Assembly: GCA_018065565.1 (NCBI GenBank)
Contig: JAGHSZ010000140.1
Location: 1 to 32,343, forward strand
Direction: 5' to 3'
Source of the DNA: Candidatus Colivivens caballi
GTDB lineage: Bacteria; Bacteroidota; Bacteroidia; Bacteroidales; Bacteroidaceae
Length of the DNA: 32,343 nucleotides
The stretch's first letter is position 1. Each line of letters opens with the position of its first letter. This document shows positions 1 to 9,000 of the stretch, piece after piece. The notes under the pieces were generated by a model. The model did not search any database. It had not been told where the DNA came from and was given only the letters and a program-made list of their open reading frames with translations. The translations under genes were made by a program, and so were the position numbers.

Positions 1-1251
1 ATTGTCAAGAGCTTCGGTGCTAAGAACCCTAAGTCAATGGCTCTGCGTACTCACTCACAGACATCAGGTTGGTCACTCACTGAGCAGGATCCATTCAACA
101 ATGTAGGCCGTACATGTATCGAAGCAATGGCAGCTGTACTCGGTCACACTCAGTCACTCCATACAAACGCTCTCGACGAGGCAATCGCACTTCCTACAGA
201 CTTCTCTGCTCGTATCGCCCGCAACACTCAGATTTACATTCAGAACGAGACTCAGGTATGCAAGCACATCGACCCATGGGCAGGTTCTTACTATGTTGAG
301 ACACTGACCAACGAACTCGTTGAAAAGGCATGGGCTCACATCCAGGAAGTTGAGAAACTCGGTGGTATGGCTAAGGCTATTGAAACAGGTCTGCCAAAGA
401 TGCGTATCGAAGAGGCAGCAGCTCGTACCCAAGCTCGTATCGATGCTGGCACTCAGACCATCGTTGGTACAAACAAGTACCGTCTCGACCACGAAGACCC
501 AATCGATATCCTCGAAATCGACAACACTGCAGTTCGCAAGCAGCAGGAAGAAAGTCTTGCCAAGGTTCGTGGCAGCCGCGACGAAGCAGCATGCAAGGCT
601 GCACTTGCAGAAATCACAAAGTGTGTTCAAGAATTCAAGGACGGCAAGAAGAGCGAAAACAACCTCCTCGCTCTCGCAGTCAAGGCAGCAGGACTCCGCT
701 GTACTCTCGGCGAAATCTCAGACGCTTGCGAAGCTGTCGTTGGTCGTTATAAGGCAATCATCAGAACTATCAGCAACGTGTATTCATCAGAATCAACCAA
801 CAGCGACCTCTTCACTCAGGCTCAGAAGGCTACTGAAGAATTCGCTCAGAAGAATGGCCGTCGCCCTCGTATCATGATCGCAAAGATGGGTCAGGATGGT
901 CACGACCGTGGCGCAAAGGTTTGTGCTACAGGTTATGCAGACTGCGGATTCGATGTCGATATGGGACCTCTGTTCCAAACTCCAGCAGAATCAGCACGCC
1001 AGGCAGTTGAGAACGACGTTGACGTACTTGGTGTCAGCTCATTGGCAGCAGGTCACAAGACACTCGTTCCACAGGTAATCGAAGAACTCAAGAAGCTCGG
1101 CCGCGAGGACATCCTCGTAATCGCCGGTGGTGTCATCCCTGCACAGGACTACGACTTCCTCTACAAGGCAGGCGTAGCAGCAATCTTCGGCCCTGGTACA
1201 TCTGTCAGCAAGGCTGCTGTTGAAATGATGAAAATTCTGAATGAAGAATAA
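1..1251 (+). CDS. mutB: Methylmalonyl-CoA mutase large subunit, C-terminal part (5' truncated by window)
   Basis: Catalyses the adenosylcobalamin-dependent interconversion of succinyl-CoA and (R)-methylmalonyl-CoA, used by Bacteroidales in the succinate-propionate pathway. The frame is open from base 1, so the gene starts outside the window; about 416 of the usual ~715 residues are present. The first residues ([24 protein letters not shown]) are the end of the TIM-barrel substrate domain. From about codon 275 comes the B12-binding Rossmann domain. It carries the cobalt-ligand motif DGHDRG, with the His at codon 301 (bases 901-903), then GVSSLAAGH and VIAGGVIP. The ATG at 37 is internal, not a start. 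Codon use is strongly biased, as in a highly expressed gene. The small subunit is presumably upstream. The symbol may differ between databases (mutB, mcmA, scpA). Confidence 0.97.
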   Translation: MVKSFGAKNPKSMALRTHSQTSGWSLTEQDPFNNVGRTCIEAMAAVLGHTQSLHTNALDEAIALPTDFSARIARNTQIYIQNETQVCKHIDPWAGSYYVETLTNELVEKAWAHIQEVEKLGGMAKAIETGLPKMRIEEAAARTQARIDAGTQTIVGTNKYRLDHEDPIDILEIDNTAVRKQQEESLAKVRGSRDEAACKAALAEITKCVQEFKDGKKSENNLLALAVKAAGLRCTLGEISDACEAVVGRYKAIIRTISNVYSSESTNSDLFTQAQKATEEFAQKNGRRPRIMIAKMGQDGHDRGAKVCATGYADCGFDVDMGPLFQTPAESARQAVENDVDVLGVSSLAAGHKTLVPQVIEELKKLGREDILVIAGGVIPAQDYDFLYKAGVAAIFGPGTSVSKAAVEMMKILNEE

Positions 1252-1252
1252 G

Positions 1253-1466
1253 AAGAATTAGGCGATAGCCCTACTTGCACGAAAGACGAAAAACGCATCG
1301 GGACTTCGCCCCTACGAATCGACATTTCGCGTGGCTCAATATCTACATAGATACCTTGTAGGTTCTGAGTATGCGAAGAACCGATTAGTAACGAAGTGAT
1401 AAGTAGCGAAGCGATTGGTAGCCCGAAAGGGCGATTCGTAAACTGAGCAAGAATTAGGCGATAGCC
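1253..1466. repeat. Intergenic repeat module bounded by 18-bp direct repeats
   Basis: The 336-base gap between the mutase and inositol-phosphate synthase holds an exact 18-bp direct repeat, AAGAATTAGGCGATAGCC, at 1253-1270 and 1449-1466. Between the copies is a 9-bp inverted pair (TACGAATCG at 1313-1321, CGATTCGTA at 1432-1440). There are also three tandem 15-bp units at 1378-1392, 1393-1407 and 1408-1422, sharing the form gaa-n-yGAT-n-rGTA-rC, and a GNRA-capped mini-hairpin GCCCGAAAGGGC at 1421-1432. No convincing reading frame was found. It could be a decayed miniature element or slippage-generated sequence. I see it directly; any function is unknown. Confidence 0.75.
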
Positions 1467-1474
1467 AAATAATT

Positions 1475-1507
1475 AGCGTGGCAGCATCTGTTGCCACGCT
1501 TTTTTTC
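1475..1507 (+). terminator. Rho-independent terminator after methylmalonyl-CoA mutase
   Basis: A perfect 9-bp stem AGCGTGGCA (1475-1483) pairs with TGCCACGCT (1492-1500) across an 8-base loop. It is followed by a run of T at 1500-1506. It lies about 225 bases after the mutase stop, so the repeat module is probably transcribed as the 3' part of that message. Confidence 0.88.
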
Positions 1508-1587
1508 ATATTGTTCACAGCTCACAATGCAAATTGTAATGGCATATTCAAAGAAAAAGAGTAAAGAACTATGCCATTTAATAAATA

Positions 1588-2946
1588 ATGAGTAAATTTG
1601 CAGAAAATAAAGAATTCAACTCAAAACAAATAGTGACAATGTTACAAAACAAAGTAAAACCAGCCACTGGCAAACTGGGAATAATGGTAGTGGGCAACGG
1701 TGCTGTTGCCACCACATTCATGGCAGGTGTGATTTCTGCAAGAAAAGGCTTATCAAAGCCAATTGGTGCAATGACCCAATACGACAAAATCAGAGTCGGC
1801 AGAGGAAAAGAGGCAAAGCACCTGCATTACAGCGAAATTGTGCCTATGGCAAAACTTGATGACATTGTCTTCGGAACATGGGATGTCTATCCACAAAACG
1901 CCTTTGAAAGTGCAGTCAACGCCGATGTGCTTCGTGCCAAGGACCTTCTGCCCATCAAAGAGGAACTTGAAAAGATAAAACCACTGAAAGCAGCGTTCGA
2001 CCACGACTATGCCAAACGACTCGACGGCAAGAATGTGATGAAGAACAAGACTCGCTGGGAGATGGTCGAGGCACTAAAAAAGGACATACGCAAGTTCAAG
2101 AAAGCAAACAACTGTGAGCGAGTTGTGGTTGCCTGGGCAGCATCGACTGAGATATATGTACCAGTAAATATGGAAGTACACGACACAGTGGAGCACCTTG
2201 AAGCCGCAATGAAAGCAAACGACACAAAGAACATCGCCCCATCAATGTGTTATGCCTATGCCGCACTGACAGAAGGGTGTCCGTTCATCATGGGTGCACC
2301 AAACACCACTGTAGATATACCTGCAATGTGGGAACTGGCAGACCAGACAAAGATGCCGATTGCCGGCAAAGACTTCAAGACAGGACAGACACTGGTGAAA
2401 TCGGGGTTTGCCCCTATCATCTCGACCCGATGCCTCGGGCTCAGCGGATGGTTCTCAACCAACATACTCGGAAACCGTGACGGACTGGTGCTTGACGAAC
2501 CCGACAACTTCAGGACAAAAGAAGTCAGCAAGCTGTCAACGCTGGAATCAATCCTCGTAGCAGACAATCAACCAGACCTTTACGGTGACTACTATCACAA
2601 AGTACGCATCAACTACTACCCACCACGCAATGACAACAAGGAAGGGTGGGACAACATCGACATTTTCGGTTGGATGGGATATCCAATGCAGATTAAAATT
2701 AACTTCCTTTGCCGCGACTCCATCCTCGCCGCCCCACTCCTGCTCGACTTGTGTCTGCTTTCAGACCTTGCAGTCCGTGCCGGCAGATATGGAATTCAGC
2801 GTTTCCTCAGTTTCTTCCTGAAAAGTCCGATGCACGACTACACCAAGAACGAGACCCCAGTAAACCACCTTTTCCAGCAATATACAATGCTCAAGAACGC
2901 TATTCGCGAAATGGGCGGCTACGAAGCAGACGAAGAGATTGATTAA
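1588..2946 (+). CDS. Inositol-3-phosphate synthase (myo-inositol-1-phosphate synthase)
   Basis: Converts glucose-6-phosphate to inositol-3-phosphate with NAD+ as internal redox cofactor; in gut Bacteroidales this feeds phosphatidylinositol and inositol-sphingolipid synthesis. The 452-residue product has the N-terminal Rossmann stretch KLGIMVVGNGAVATTF, the family core PSMCYAYAALTEGCPFIMGAPNTT, the GKDFKTGQT loop, the GWFSTNILGNRDG segment, and the block from NYYPPRNDNKEGWDNIDIFG to INFLCRDSILAAPL. The start is uncertain: TAAATTTG, which fits a Bacteroidetes -7 box, overlaps the first codons. The ATG at 1639 (MLQNKVKPATG) matches where I recall related proteins beginning. No lipid-inositol gene lies next to it. 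Upstream, GGCATA (1541) and TATGCC (1570) form a weak dyad. Confidence 0.95.
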   Translation: MSKFAENKEFNSKQIVTMLQNKVKPATGKLGIMVVGNGAVATTFMAGVISARKGLSKPIGAMTQYDKIRVGRGKEAKHLHYSEIVPMAKLDDIVFGTWDVYPQNAFESAVNADVLRAKDLLPIKEELEKIKPLKAAFDHDYAKRLDGKNVMKNKTRWEMVEALKKDIRKFKKANNCERVVVAWAASTEIYVPVNMEVHDTVEHLEAAMKANDTKNIAPSMCYAYAALTEGCPFIMGAPNTTVDIPAMWELADQTKMPIAGKDFKTGQTLVKSGFAPIISTRCLGLSGWFSTNILGNRDGLVLDEPDNFRTKEVSKLSTLESILVADNQPDLYGDYYHKVRINYYPPRNDNKEGWDNIDIFGWMGYPMQIKINFLCRDSILAAPLLLDLCLLSDLAVRAGRYGIQRFLSFFLKSPMHDYTKNETPVNHLFQQYTMLKNAIREMGGYEADEEID

Positions 2947-3077
2947 TGGCAGAGGGAATAGAGAAGAAGTGACGATAGCCAAGGCTTCAAAATTAAAAAT
3001 CCATGCTTAGTCAATCTAAATGTGCAAACAAAAACCAAAATATCACACCACCGCACATTTCTCTGCACATTTTTTCG

Positions 3078-3085
3078 TAACTTTG
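3078..3085 (+). promoter_or_regulatory. Bacteroidetes -7 box upstream of DUF486 gene
   Basis: TAACTTTG fits the consensus TAnnTTTG and lies 32 bases before the start at 3117. No clear -33 TTTG is visible at the right distance; the upstream sequence is a small repeat of gcacattt. A separate promoter is likely for this small gene. Confidence 0.55.
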
Positions 3086-3116
3086 CACTAAATTTGTAAA
3101 ATACAAGATTCATCAA

Positions 3117-3485
3117 ATGAAAGGATTATCAACAGCACTACTACTCATATGCTCCAATGTGTTTATGACATTCGCATGGTATGGAAATCTATGGTTGAAG
3201 CAGAAGCACATCTCGGACAACTGGTCTCTACCAATCGTCATTGTTGTTTCTTGGAGCATCGCACTGATTGAGTATTGCTTTCTCATTCCTGCAAACAACA
3301 TTGGTTCCGACATAAACGGAGGTCCATTCAACATAATGCAGTTAAAGGTGCTGCAAGAAGTAATTTCAATTACGGTATTCACAGGAATTGTGATGTTCTG
3401 CTTTCAAGGGCAAGAAATTCAATGGAATCACATAGCAGCATTCATCTGCCTCATTGCAGCAGTGTTCTTCGTATTCATGAAATAA
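3117..3485 (+). CDS. DUF486 / DMT-family small membrane protein
   Basis: A 122-residue inner-membrane protein with four predicted transmembrane helices, at about residues 4-26, 36-57, 78-97 and 103-121. It matches the DUF486 family of the drug/metabolite transporter superfamily. Recognisable features are the opening with a small-residue helix followed by FAWYGNL, the IALIEYCFLIPANNIG segment, and MQLKVLQEVIS before the third helix. The family has no established substrate. It is separated by 170 bases from the inositol-phosphate synthase and by 61 from the PurM-like gene, so co-transcription with the latter is possible. No terminator is visible between those two. Confidence 0.88.
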   Translation: MKGLSTALLLICSNVFMTFAWYGNLWLKQKHISDNWSLPIVIVVSWSIALIEYCFLIPANNIGSDINGGPFNIMQLKVLQEVISITVFTGIVMFCFQGQEIQWNHIAAFICLIAAVFFVFMK

Positions 3486-3546
3486 GGAGAGACTGACCTC
3501 AAAAAAAACAAACATATTCAGCAAACGACACAACAACGATAACACA

Positions 3547-4719
3547 ATGGCAACTTCAAACCAACGATACATGATGCGCGGCGTGAGCGCAGCAAAGGAA
3601 GATGTTCACAATGCAATCAAGAACATCGACAAAGGACTCTATCCACAGGCATTCTGCAAGATTATCCCTGACATACTCGGAGGCGACCCTGAGTATTGCA
3701 ACATAATGCACGCCGATGGTGCCGGAACAAAGTCAAGTCTCGCCTACATGTACTGGAAAGAGACAGGTGACCTCAGCGTGTGGAAAGGCATCGCGCAGGA
3801 CGCACTGATTATGAACACAGACGACCTGCTCTGCGTTGGAGCCGTTGACAACATCCTGGTTTCTTCGACTATCGGCAGAAACAAGATGCTCATTCCTGGC
3901 GAAGTAATCTCTGCCATCATCAATGGCACAGACGAACTGATGCAAGAACTCCGCGACATGGGGATCGGCATATATGGCACAGGTGGTGAGACCGCAGATG
4001 TGGGCGACCTGGTACGCACCATCATCGTTGACTCAACCGTAACCTGCCGTATGCGCAGAGCTGATGTTGTAAACAATGCAAACATCCGTCCAGGCGATGT
4101 GATTGTCGGACTCAGCAGCACAGGACAGGCTACATACGAGAAGCAGTACAACGGAGGTATGGGAAGCAACGGACTGACCAGTGCCCGCCACGATGTGTTC
4201 TGCAAATACCTTGCCGAAAAATATCCAGAAAGCTATGACCACGCAGTACCAGAAGAATTGGTATATAGCGGTAAATATATGCTGACAGACAGCGTCGAAG
4301 GCAGTCCGGTCAATGCAGGTCAGTTGGTACTCTCCCCTACCCGCACCTATGCCCCAGTAGTCCGCCGTCTGCTTGATGAGATGCGTACACTGATTCACGG
4401 CATGGTTCACTGCACTGGTGGAGCGCAGACCAAGGTACTTCATTTTGTCGGCGACAACTGCCGTGTCATAAAAGACAACATGTTCCCTGTGCCACCATTG
4501 TTCAAGGCAATCCAGGAACAAAGCGAAACCGAATGGGCAGAAATGTACAAGGTGTTCAACATGGGACATCGTCTTGAAGTATATCTTGCACCCGAAGATG
4601 CACAGAAAGTCATCGACATCAGCCGCTCATTCAACATCGATGCGCAAATAATCGGACACATCGAAGAAGGAAAGAAGTCACTGACAATCAAGAGCGAATT
4701 TGGAGAATTCAACTACTAA
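3547..4719 (+). CDS. purM: PurM-like phosphoribosylformylglycinamidine cyclo-ligase (AIR synthase)
   Basis: Predicted to close the imidazole ring in purine biosynthesis (FGAM + ATP to AIR + ADP). The 390-residue product is of the long Bacteroidales type; classical PurM is about 345. The ATP/substrate motif reads HADGAGTKSSLAYMYWKE, followed by GIAQDALIMNTDDLLCVGA, the PurM/PurL-type helix-loop. GTGGETADVGDLV is the glycine-rich phosphate-binding segment, and VIVGLSSTGQATYEKQ with GMGSNGLTSARH follows. It ends with the AIRS C-terminal domain (HCTGGAQTKVLHF, FNMGHRLEVYL). The AIR synthase fold is certain. The exact reaction is inferred from family membership, since related AIR-synthase-like proteins (PurL, SelD, HypE) share the fold. 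Confidence 0.88.
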   Translation: MATSNQRYMMRGVSAAKEDVHNAIKNIDKGLYPQAFCKIIPDILGGDPEYCNIMHADGAGTKSSLAYMYWKETGDLSVWKGIAQDALIMNTDDLLCVGAVDNILVSSTIGRNKMLIPGEVISAIINGTDELMQELRDMGIGIYGTGGETADVGDLVRTIIVDSTVTCRMRRADVVNNANIRPGDVIVGLSSTGQATYEKQYNGGMGSNGLTSARHDVFCKYLAEKYPESYDHAVPEELVYSGKYMLTDSVEGSPVNAGQLVLSPTRTYAPVVRRLLDEMRTLIHGMVHCTGGAQTKVLHFVGDNCRVIKDNMFPVPPLFKAIQEQSETEWAEMYKVFNMGHRLEVYLAPEDAQKVIDISRSFNIDAQIIGHIEEGKKSLTIKSEFGEFNY

Positions 4720-4732
4720 GGGAGAACGATAA

Positions 4733-4850
4733 GGCCCATGGGGCATATGGGTCCAATAAGTCCCATAAGACCTATAAGTCCCATGAGTCATTATAAGGCA
4801 TATGAGGCCTATGAGCCCCATTAGCCCTACAACTCCTATTAGCCCCCAAT
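4733..4850. repeat. 9-bp tandem array, about 13 units
   Basis: The gap between the PurM-like and GHL10 genes is filled with degenerate 9-base units of consensus G(g/t)CC(c/t)AT(a/g)A. Units begin at 4733, 4742, 4751, 4760, 4769, 4778, 4787 (10 bases), 4797, 4806, 4815, 4824, 4833 and 4842. Only one unit breaks phase. The array ends 10 bases before the GTG start of the next gene, so it covers the position where that gene's promoter or leader would be. Confidence 0.85.
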
Positions 4851-4859
4851 AAGTAACAA

Positions 4860-6629
4860 GTGATAAAAAGATTAGTCATATTAGCACTGTTTGCCCTATG
4901 CGTCCTGTGTGTCACAGCACAGGAAAGTTTTTTCAGCAACATTGCGTTCCCCAAGCACGAGGAGCGCGCTGTGTGGTTGGCAACAATCGGAGGCATTGAC
5001 TGGCCACGCAACAAAGCCACAGACGAGCGAAGCACTGAAAGGCAGAAACAAGAACTGTGCGGCATACTTGACAAACTGAAAAAGGCGAATATCAATGTAG
5101 TGATACTGCAAACAAGAATACGCGGCAGCGTCATCTACCCATCTGAAATTGAGCCATGGGACCAAGCAATTACAGGGCGTTCGAATGTCGCTCCGAGCTA
5201 TGATCCACTGGAGTTTGCGATTGAAGAATGTCATAAACGCGGAATGGAACTACACGCATGGCTGGTAAGCATTCCACTCGGAACATCACAGAGGCAAAAA
5301 GCATACGGCAGCAAATCAATCATGCGCCATCATGCATCACTGTGCAAAACCGTTGGAGGCGAAATGTTCATGCAGCCAGGAAAGCCCGAGACAGCAGACT
5401 ACATAGCCGAACTGTGCCGTGAAATCGTTGCAAGATATGATGTAGATGGCATCAGCCTCGACTACATACGCTACCCAGAAAGCCAGTATCGGTTCAACGA
5501 CGAAGACTTATACAAGAAGCAAAAAGCACAGGGACAAACTCTGTCAGAATGGAGAAGAGAGAACATCACACGAATCGTACGACGAGTGCATGATGTGGTG
5601 AAAGCAATCAAGCCGTGGGTAAGGCTGAGCAGTAGCCCTATCGGAAAATACCGTGACCTTAACCGATATAGTTCACGCGGATGGAACTGTTACGATGTTG
5701 TTTATCAAGACCCACAAGGATGGCTGCGCGACAATCTGCAAGATGTGTTATTCCCGATGATGTATTTCCAGGGGAACCATTTTTACCCATTCCTATATGA
5801 CTGGAAGGAAAACAGTTACGGACATCCTGTTGTGCCAGGTCTGGGCATATATTTCCTTGATCCACACGAAGGTACATGGAAACTCAACGATGTACGGGCG
5901 CAGATGTACACAGCACGCAATTCTGGTATAGGAGGCATCGCATTTTACCGAAGCCAGTTCCTGACAGACAACACCAAAGGACTATACGATGCAACATGCG
6001 AAGAGCTGTTTCAGTATCCTGCTCTTACAACAAGAATGACATGGACTGGCGACACGCTGCCACCAGCACCACCTACCGACATCGTCAAAACTGACAACAA
6101 ACTGACATGGAAATACGGCAGTATGCACCAAGGTAAATGGCAAATGACCTACTTCAATGTCTATGCCAGCAACATCTATCCAGTTGACACAGAGAATGCG
6201 ATGAATCTTGTTGCAAGTCGTCTGCAAACCACATCAATGGATATGTCCATCAATGGACTCGAAGGGAAATATTTCGCAGTTACAGCAATGGACCGCTACG
6301 GGAACGAGAGCAAGGCATTGCAGCAACCATACTTCCGTCCTGCCAACACACCAGAATTCATACAAGGCATCGTGAAACAGCAGTTTGCCAAGACATCACC
6401 AAAGGCAAAGAAGGTTAAGACGAAGAAAGTAAAAGCAAAGAAACCATCAAAGACGGAAGAAGACAAGAAGGCCACAACAAGCACTGCACCAAAAGCAGAA
6501 AAACAAGAAAAGCCTCAAACGAAGCCAAGTTCCGCAAAAACCACACAAAAAACTGTAAAGCAGAAAGAAAAGAAAGAAAAGAAGTCAACAGAAGTCAAAG
6601 TTATCGACTTCAGCAAATATCTTGATTAA
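4860..6629 (+). CDS. Secreted family-10-like (GHL10/DUF187) glycosyl hydrolase with Lys-rich C-terminal tail
   Basis: A 589-residue exported protein. It begins at a GTG codon, with a signal peptide MIKRLVILALFALCVLCVTAQ cut near residue 21. Residues about 30-385 form a TIM barrel of the GHL10 (PF02638) type: AVWLATIGGIDWP opens it, NINVVILQTRIRG, ELHAWLVSIPLG and DVDGISLDYIRYP (the usual acidic strand) follow, and FPMMYFQGNHF and GGIAFYRSQ close it. Residues about 400-500 look like a fibronectin type III domain. From residue 507 there is a repetitive Lys/Thr/Pro/Ala tail of about 70 residues, ending in VKVIDFSKYLD. The family acts on bacterial or plant polysaccharide, but the substrate is unknown here. 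The tail is low complexity and could bind acidic polymer or cell wall. Confidence 0.88.
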   Translation: MIKRLVILALFALCVLCVTAQESFFSNIAFPKHEERAVWLATIGGIDWPRNKATDERSTERQKQELCGILDKLKKANINVVILQTRIRGSVIYPSEIEPWDQAITGRSNVAPSYDPLEFAIEECHKRGMELHAWLVSIPLGTSQRQKAYGSKSIMRHHASLCKTVGGEMFMQPGKPETADYIAELCREIVARYDVDGISLDYIRYPESQYRFNDEDLYKKQKAQGQTLSEWRRENITRIVRRVHDVVKAIKPWVRLSSSPIGKYRDLNRYSSRGWNCYDVVYQDPQGWLRDNLQDVLFPMMYFQGNHFYPFLYDWKENSYGHPVVPGLGIYFLDPHEGTWKLNDVRAQMYTARNSGIGGIAFYRSQFLTDNTKGLYDATCEELFQYPALTTRMTWTGDTLPPAPPTDIVKTDNKLTWKYGSMHQGKWQMTYFNVYASNIYPVDTENAMNLVASRLQTTSMDMSINGLEGKYFAVTAMDRYGNESKALQQPYFRPANTPEFIQGIVKQQFAKTSPKAKKVKTKKVKAKKPSKTEEDKKATTSTAPKAEKQEKPQTKPSSAKTTQKTVKQKEKKEKKSTEVKVIDFSKYLD

Positions 6630-6633
6630 TATC

Positions 6634-6666
6634 TTTTTGTTGTTTGAAAAAATATTATTATCTTTG
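6634..6666 (+). promoter_or_regulatory. thrS promoter (-33 TTTTTG, -7 TATCTTTG)
   Basis: TTTTTG at 6634-6639 and TATCTTTG at 6659-6666 are separated by 19 bases, a near-ideal Bacteroidetes sigma-ABfr promoter. The predicted transcript begins near 6672 and has a leader of roughly 90 bases before the thrS start. That leader contains no obvious T-box or attenuator. Confidence 0.8.
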
Positions 6667-6759
6667 CAGCGAAATATAGGCATTCGGCACGATTGACAGA
6701 CAATTGATTAGCCAGATGCAAAAACATTAAACAGGCAATAAAACAAAAAACATAATATC

Positions 6760-8709
6760 ATGGCAATAAAGATTACATTCCCAGACGGTAGCCAGCGAGA
6801 ATACAATGCAGGCGTTACCGCACAAGAAATTGCAGAAAGCATCAGCCCAAGACTGGCTGCAGAAGTGCTTTCATGCAGTGTCAATGGTGAACAGGTGGAA
6901 ATCAACAGACCTATCAACGAAGATGCCACCATCAATCTATACAAGTGGGAAGCACCAGAAGCGCAGCACGCATTCTGGCACACAAGTGCTCACCTCATGG
7001 CAGAAGCACTGCAGGAACTCTACCCTGGAACACAGTTCGGCATCGGTCCTGCCATAGAAAACGGCTTCTACTACGATGTAATGCCACCAGAGGGTGTAAA
7101 ACTCACTGATGCAGAATTCCCAAAGATTGAAAAGAAGATGCAGGAACTCCAGCAGAAGAAGGAAATGCTCATCCGCGAAGACATATCAAAGGCAGATGCA
7201 CTGAAGTTCTTCGGCGACCGTGGCCAGACATACAAGAACGAGCTTATCAGCGAACTCGAAGACGGCAGCATCACCACATACACCCAGGGTGACTACACCG
7301 ACCTCTGCCGTGGTCCTCATCTCGTAAGCACCGCAGAAATCAAGGCTGTCAAAGTCCTGTCAATGGCAGCAGCCTACTGGCGTGGTGACGAGAAGCGTCC
7401 GATGATGACCCGCATCTACGGTATCTCCTTCCCTAAGAAGAAGATGCTCGACGAATATCTGGCAAAACTCGAAGAAGCAAAGAAGCGCGACCACCGCAAG
7501 ATTGGCAAGGAGATGGAACTGTTCTTCTTCTCTGACAAGGTGGGTAAGGGTCTGCCAATGTGGTTGCCAAAGGGTACAGCACTCCGTCTGCGTCTTCAGG
7601 AATTCCTCCGCAAGATTCAGAAGAAATATGGTTATCAGGAAGTAATCACTCCACACATCGGCAGCAAGAGCCTCTACATGACTTCTGGTCACTGGGATCA
7701 CTACGGAAAGGATTCATTCCAGCCAATCACCACCCCAGAAGAAGGCGAAGTATATCTGCTGAAGCCTATGAACTGCCCTCACCACTGTATGATATACGCA
7801 AACACTCCACGCTCATACAAAGACCTGCCAGTCCGCATTGCTGAGTTTGGAACAGTATATCGTTATGAGCAAAGTGGTGAACTTCATGGACTTACCCGTG
7901 TACGCTCATTTACTCAGGACGATGCCCACATCTTCTGCCGTCCAGACCAGGTTAAGGGTGAGTTCCTTCGTGTGATGGACATCATCAACATCATTTTCAA
8001 AGCACTCGACTTCAAGGAATTTGAAGCACAGATTTCACTCCGAGACCCTAAGAACACAGAAAAATACATCGGTTCTGATGAAGTTTGGGAAGAAGCACAA
8101 AACGCCATAATCGAGGCTTGCAAGGAGAAAGGTCTGCCTGCACACGAAGAAGAAGGTGAAGCAGCATTCTATGGTCCTAAGCTCGACTTCATGATTAAGG
8201 ACGCACTCGGACGCCGTTGGCAGCTTGGTACAATTCAAGTTGACTACAACCTGCCAGAACGATTCAAGCTGGAATACACAGGTGCAGACAACGAAAAACA
8301 CCGTCCAGTCATGATTCACCGTGCACCATTCGGAAGTATGGAACGCTTCGTAGCCGTACTCATCGAGCACACCGCAGGTCACTTCCCACTCTGGCTTACA
8401 CCAGACCAGGTGGTCGTCCTCCCTATCTCTGAAAAGTTCAACGACTATGCAAACAGCGTGGCAGAATACCTCAACCAGCAGGATGTACGCACAATAGTCG
8501 ATGAGCGCAACGAAAAGATTGGTCGCAAGATCCGTGACAACGAGCTCAAACACATCCCTTACCTCCTCATCGTAGGCGAAAAGGAAGCTGCTGAAGGTAC
8601 AGTCAATGTACGCAAGCAAGGCGAACAGGGAGCACAGGAAACAATGTCAATGCAAGACTTTGCAAAGAAGATTCAGGACGAAGTCAAGAAAATGACAGAA
8701 GAGTTCTAA
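6760..8709 (+). CDS. thrS: Threonyl-tRNA synthetase
   Basis: Charges tRNA-Thr. At 649 residues it has full family length. Residues 1-62 are the TGS domain, followed by the editing domain with [11 protein letters not shown] (HxxxH) and DLCRGPHL. The class II catalytic core carries motif 2 ([20 protein letters not shown]), the zinc-site segment [10 protein letters not shown], and motif 3 around [18 protein letters not shown]. The last ~100 residues are the anticodon-binding domain ([15 protein letters not shown] to [11 protein letters not shown]). The start ATG follows an AT-rich leader from the promoter at 6634-6666. The gene stands alone: a terminator follows, and the infC-rpmI-rplT cluster often found after thrS is not here. 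Confidence 0.99.
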   Translation: MAIKITFPDGSQREYNAGVTAQEIAESISPRLAAEVLSCSVNGEQVEINRPINEDATINLYKWEAPEAQHAFWHTSAHLMAEALQELYPGTQFGIGPAIENGFYYDVMPPEGVKLTDAEFPKIEKKMQELQQKKEMLIREDISKADALKFFGDRGQTYKNELISELEDGSITTYTQGDYTDLCRGPHLVSTAEIKAVKVLSMAAAYWRGDEKRPMMTRIYGISFPKKKMLDEYLAKLEEAKKRDHRKIGKEMELFFFSDKVGKGLPMWLPKGTALRLRLQEFLRKIQKKYGYQEVITPHIGSKSLYMTSGHWDHYGKDSFQPITTPEEGEVYLLKPMNCPHHCMIYANTPRSYKDLPVRIAEFGTVYRYEQSGELHGLTRVRSFTQDDAHIFCRPDQVKGEFLRVMDIINIIFKALDFKEFEAQISLRDPKNTEKYIGSDEVWEEAQNAIIEACKEKGLPAHEEEGEAAFYGPKLDFMIKDALGRRWQLGTIQVDYNLPERFKLEYTGADNEKHRPVMIHRAPFGSMERFVAVLIEHTAGHFPLWLTPDQVVVLPISEKFNDYANSVAEYLNQQDVRTIVDERNEKIGRKIRDNELKHIPYLLIVGEKEAAEGTVNVRKQGEQGAQETMSMQDFAKKIQDEVKKMTEEF

Positions 8710-8774
8710 ATATAAGGCAGCAGTTTGCTGGATGCAACTACGCAGCAAGCACAACCACCTTATATAATTATATA

Positions 8775-8804
8775 GAGGCAGCGCACATAAGCGTTGCCTC
8801 TTTC
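8775..8804 (+). terminator. Rho-independent terminator after thrS
   Basis: A 10-bp stem with one G-T wobble, GAGGCAGCGC (8775-8784) with GCGTTGCCTC (8791-8800), has a 6-base loop and is followed by TTTCTG. It lies 66 bases after the thrS stop. Confidence 0.8.
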
Positions 8805-8941
8805 TGTATCACGCAAGAGCAGATGTTTTATAACCCCCGTGAACAGATGAAGAGGTAAAAGGTCGGCAACGCAACAGAAGCAAATTTATTATCCTAATAA
8901 GAACATTTTAATCTTAAAAAAACAAAAAAACACAAAAAACA

Positions 8942-8973
8942 TTTGGCAGTAAGGAAAAAATGTTTTACATTTG
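8942..8973 (+). promoter_or_regulatory. Promoter of the small sorting-domain protein (TTTG / TACATTTG)
   Basis: TTTG at 8942-8945 and TACATTTG at 8966-8973 are spaced by 20 bases, matching the Bacteroidetes consensus. The predicted start of transcription, near 8980, leaves a leader of only about 20 bases before the ATG at 9001. This argues against the GTG at 8989 as the start. Confidence 0.8.
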
Positions 8974-9000
8974 CAACATAAATTATAAGTGAGAGTGCGT

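Noticed and set aside
320..877. 185-residue + frame inside methylmalonyl-CoA mutase
   Set aside because: Ser/Arg/Gln-rich out-of-frame reading of a gene with biased codon use.
4033..4569. 178-residue antisense frame inside the PurM-like gene
   Set aside because: Same reason: the opposite strand encodes conserved AIR synthase motifs.
8035..8619. 194-residue antisense reading frame inside thrS
   Set aside because: It is opposite strongly conserved thrS coding sequence, Cys/Val/Phe-rich without domain sense, and lacks a promoter; a shadow frame.
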